A stretch of 64,000 bases of DNA, from NCBI GenBank assembly GCA_933207985.1, contig OW240915.1, forward strand, positions 118,094,643-118,158,642, written 5' to 3'. The notes below the pieces were generated by a model. That model was not told where the DNA came from. It ran no database searches and saw only the letters and a list, made by a program, of their open reading frames with translations. The translations under genes were made by a program, and so were the position numbers. The DNA comes from Pelobates cultripes (Eukaryota; Chordata; Amphibia; Anura; Pelobatidae). This document shows positions 62,027-64,000 of the stretch, piece by piece; position 1 is the stretch's first letter, and every line of letters starts with the position of its first letter.

Positions 62027-64000
62027 TGTGGCGAAACCGACCTCGTCACGTGTCCTTGGAGGGGGCTGCTTGCCCGCCTCTTGCCTTTGGACTATGGACC
62101 AGACTTTATGTGAATGTGTTAACCCAGATAGCTATGCCATGGAGCCCATTCGTGTAGTTAAAGACTTCGGCTCCATGGCAATTGAGCTGTGTGAATAGGA
62201 TCTGAGCTCTATTCGGTAGTTTTGTGCGCTCAGATCCCAGCTATCTGGGGATATGTGAAATGTCTGTGTGTTATATGTAAAAGGTGACTTTATGTATTTT
62301 AAAGTGTTTTATGTCTTTTTGCAACCATGTGCTCAATGGAGTCTGCCTCTATCCCTGGATAATTGGATTACTTTTCCCCATTGTCTCCAGGATAGAGGGC
62401 TCTGTAAAACCTGTTTGAGCCAGATAGCCATGTGACAGCCAGGGCCCAAAAGATACTTTTACTAACTTTTGAACCCCTGGTCGGATTCATGCCATTTTTT
62501 AATATGTTGTTCCCCTGAATGGATTGATTGTGAATATGTAATTTTATGTGAATGGGATGTATGGTTTTAAAGTTATGAAAGTTGGGTAGAAAGTATGTTT
62601 TAACTGTATGTGTAATTGAGTTTCCTCTCAGGATAAGGGGAGGGAATATGTGGGATGTAACTGATATGTGATTGGTGGTCCTGTATGTGAAAGACTGTAA
62701 TAAAAACCAGGCTGGGTGTGCCAGCACAGGAGTTCCTGCTTAACCCTCAAAGTGAAGTGTCGTCTCATTATTGGGGGAGGATTTATTGTATGCTGTTCCA
62801 GTTTGACTGCTAGGAGTGTAAACCTATTCGCATGGTTTTTCCTATTTGGCTGTATACAACATTCATATGCTTGAGAGCATTCATATGCTTCTCCGAATCG
62901 GTGGTTGTGGTGTCTGCTGCAGTGCTTAGAGTCCTCAGGAAGCACTAGGAGCATCCTTCAACGGAGGTACCCAGTCGGGGAGCCAGGTAATCCGTTACAT
63001 TGGTGGCAAGCGGTGGGATGGCGTCCTAGTGCGAGGTAAAGCAGCTCAGAGACACCGTTCGTGGATTTACAAATTGAAGGCGACGCTAGTGTTTATACAG
63101 CGTCCCTGTCTACATAAAGATTTGGGAAAATGGGGTTCGTGGATCCTTGGGCAACACGCACACCTGAGGAAGAGAGTGGATTGGAATGGAGAGATATTGC
63201 CCGGCAAGAACTATGGTACGATGCCCTGGAGGAAGTCCAGTATCAACGGCAGCAGCGCCTTCCTGGTGTCACATACCAGTTGGAGGAACAAATGGCCTGG
63301 CGGATGCCGCTTCTGGGAGACCAACCCGGAGGGCAGCAGGTCAGACAACTTGAGTACCTCGTGGAAAGGGAACTGAGCCTTGACGCCTCATACCGGACAC
63401 TGTGGTGGTGCACTGTCCAGCCAGAGACATGGAGGGCAGAGGGCATCCAGCCGGAGGGGGAGAACTACACTAGCCCTGCCCTGTTGTGGTAGGCCTTAGC
63501 AGAAGACGTCGACTTTGGCAGTCCAGCAGAGTCACGGTACTGGGCTATCTTTCATTACCGGTGTGAGATGGTACAGGGCCCGAGATCTATTGGACTGGGA
63601 CAAGACCTCCACCGTTTCGCTGCCATGGAACGAGAGCTAGATATGGATTATGTGGAACTACTAAACTCATGTCAGCCACAGAGCATGGACGCAGAACAGG
63701 AAAACTGGGTGGCGGACCCAGACCTGCCAACCTACAGCTGGGAAAACGCAGCCGGGGTACCCCCTGCTTCACTACCAGCTGCAGAAGTAGGGGACCTCAT
63801 GGACTGGTCCTGGAGAGACCCACAGATGGCAGGTGGAGATGGGACCGAGATCTCTCTACAGGCCCTACAGGGATGCTGGGCAGTCGGCCCAGATCCCCAG
63901 CGGCAGAGTACATTACAGGGAGAAGAGGCCACTGGTTTCACTCCCCAGCAGCAGAGCACATTATTGGAAGGGGAGACAGTCGGTCCCCCTCTCTACCAGC
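62027..64000 (+). mobile_element. Gag-only-type LTR retrotransposon (family F), copy C, 5' half
   Basis: 5' LTR 62027-62999 starts TGTGGCGAAACC and ends ATCCGTTACA. One base later a primer-binding-like TGGTGGCAAGCGGTGGGAT (63001-63019) begins, then a leader and the gag-like frame. The element runs off the window end, so presence of pol and the 3' LTR cannot be judged. It is inserted in the PLE terminal sequence; ACATG at 62022-62026 is the expected target duplication. AATAAA lies near 62699. Confidence 0.85.
63130..64000 (+). pseudogene. Gag-like protein gene, copy C (runs off the window)
   Basis: The most complete N-terminus of the family. It opens with MGFVDPWATRTPEEESGLEW, then MPLLGDQPGGQQ, LEYLVERELSLDASYRTLWW and EGENYTSPALLW. 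An in-frame TAG (63490-63492) follows, where the relatives have a sense codon. The same frame then stays open with DFGSPAESRYWAIF, AAMERELDMDYVELL, ENWVADPDLPTYSW, LPAAEVGDLMD and the beginning of the 16-residue repeats (LQGEEATGFTPQQQ) to the window end. It is acidic, Trp- and Leu-rich, probably helical, with no zinc knuckle or signal peptide. Its place right after LTR and primer site suggests a Gag role, but no match to a named Gag family is claimed. Confidence 0.7.

Noticed and set aside
1..64000. tRNA and rRNA genes
   Set aside because: No cloverleaf with A and B boxes and no rRNA core sequence was recognised on either strand by eye; a tRNAscan-SE run would settle this.

Overview
The window is repeat-dominated vertebrate DNA, most likely from an anuran amphibian (genus not resolved). 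It combines DIRS-type tyrosine-recombinase retrotransposons, Penelope-like elements (PLEs), CR1/L2 and L1/Tx1-type LINEs, Tc1 and piggyBac remnants, T2/Kolobok-type TTAA MITEs, a gamma/epsilon-like endogenous retrovirus and many copies of one LTR family. No bacterial signal is seen. One assembly gap of 100 N lies at 22271-22370. The only host gene piece recognised is a terminal exon of an aromatic-L-amino-acid decarboxylase (DDC-like) gene at 9662-9853 (+).

Layout. 1-4860: palindromes, AT-rich repeats, a broken piggyBac transposase interrupted by an LTR, and a LINE fragment. 4861-13250: two copies of a TA-flanked element built from a chain of hairpins, several LTRs of one family (called family F here), and the DDC exon. 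13255-26617: two DIRS-like copies on the minus strand. The larger one is interrupted by a CR1 copy, a Tc1 copy, a minisatellite with a MITE, and other repeats. A PLE and an L1-like fragment lie between the two. 26618-36240: CR1 and L1 remnants, an inverted pair of units each carrying a canonical hammerhead ribozyme sequence, and a long L1/Tx1-like LINE. 36241-48867: two gag-only LTR retrotransposons of family F on the minus strand. One is split by a solo LTR; the other is split by a 1.4-kb palindrome and a 3.8-kb TTAA element. 49105-62026: a PLE with long inverted terminal sequences, split by a provirus whose 3' LTR is itself split by a TTAA element. 62027-64000: the 5' half of another family-F gag element.

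The best-supported layer is insertion order. Target-site duplications (TSDs) read directly from the sequence tie distant pieces together: TTGGT, TAGAC/GAGAC (imperfect), ATAAA, GCATG, GTCAT, GTCCT, AAATGTCT, ATGAC and several TTAA pairs. Nearly every transposon or retroviral reading frame is broken by stops, frameshifts or nested insertions, so the window holds relics rather than cooperating genes. The features with possible present activity are the DDC exon, the two hammerhead motifs, and perhaps the very similar arms of the youngest palindromes.
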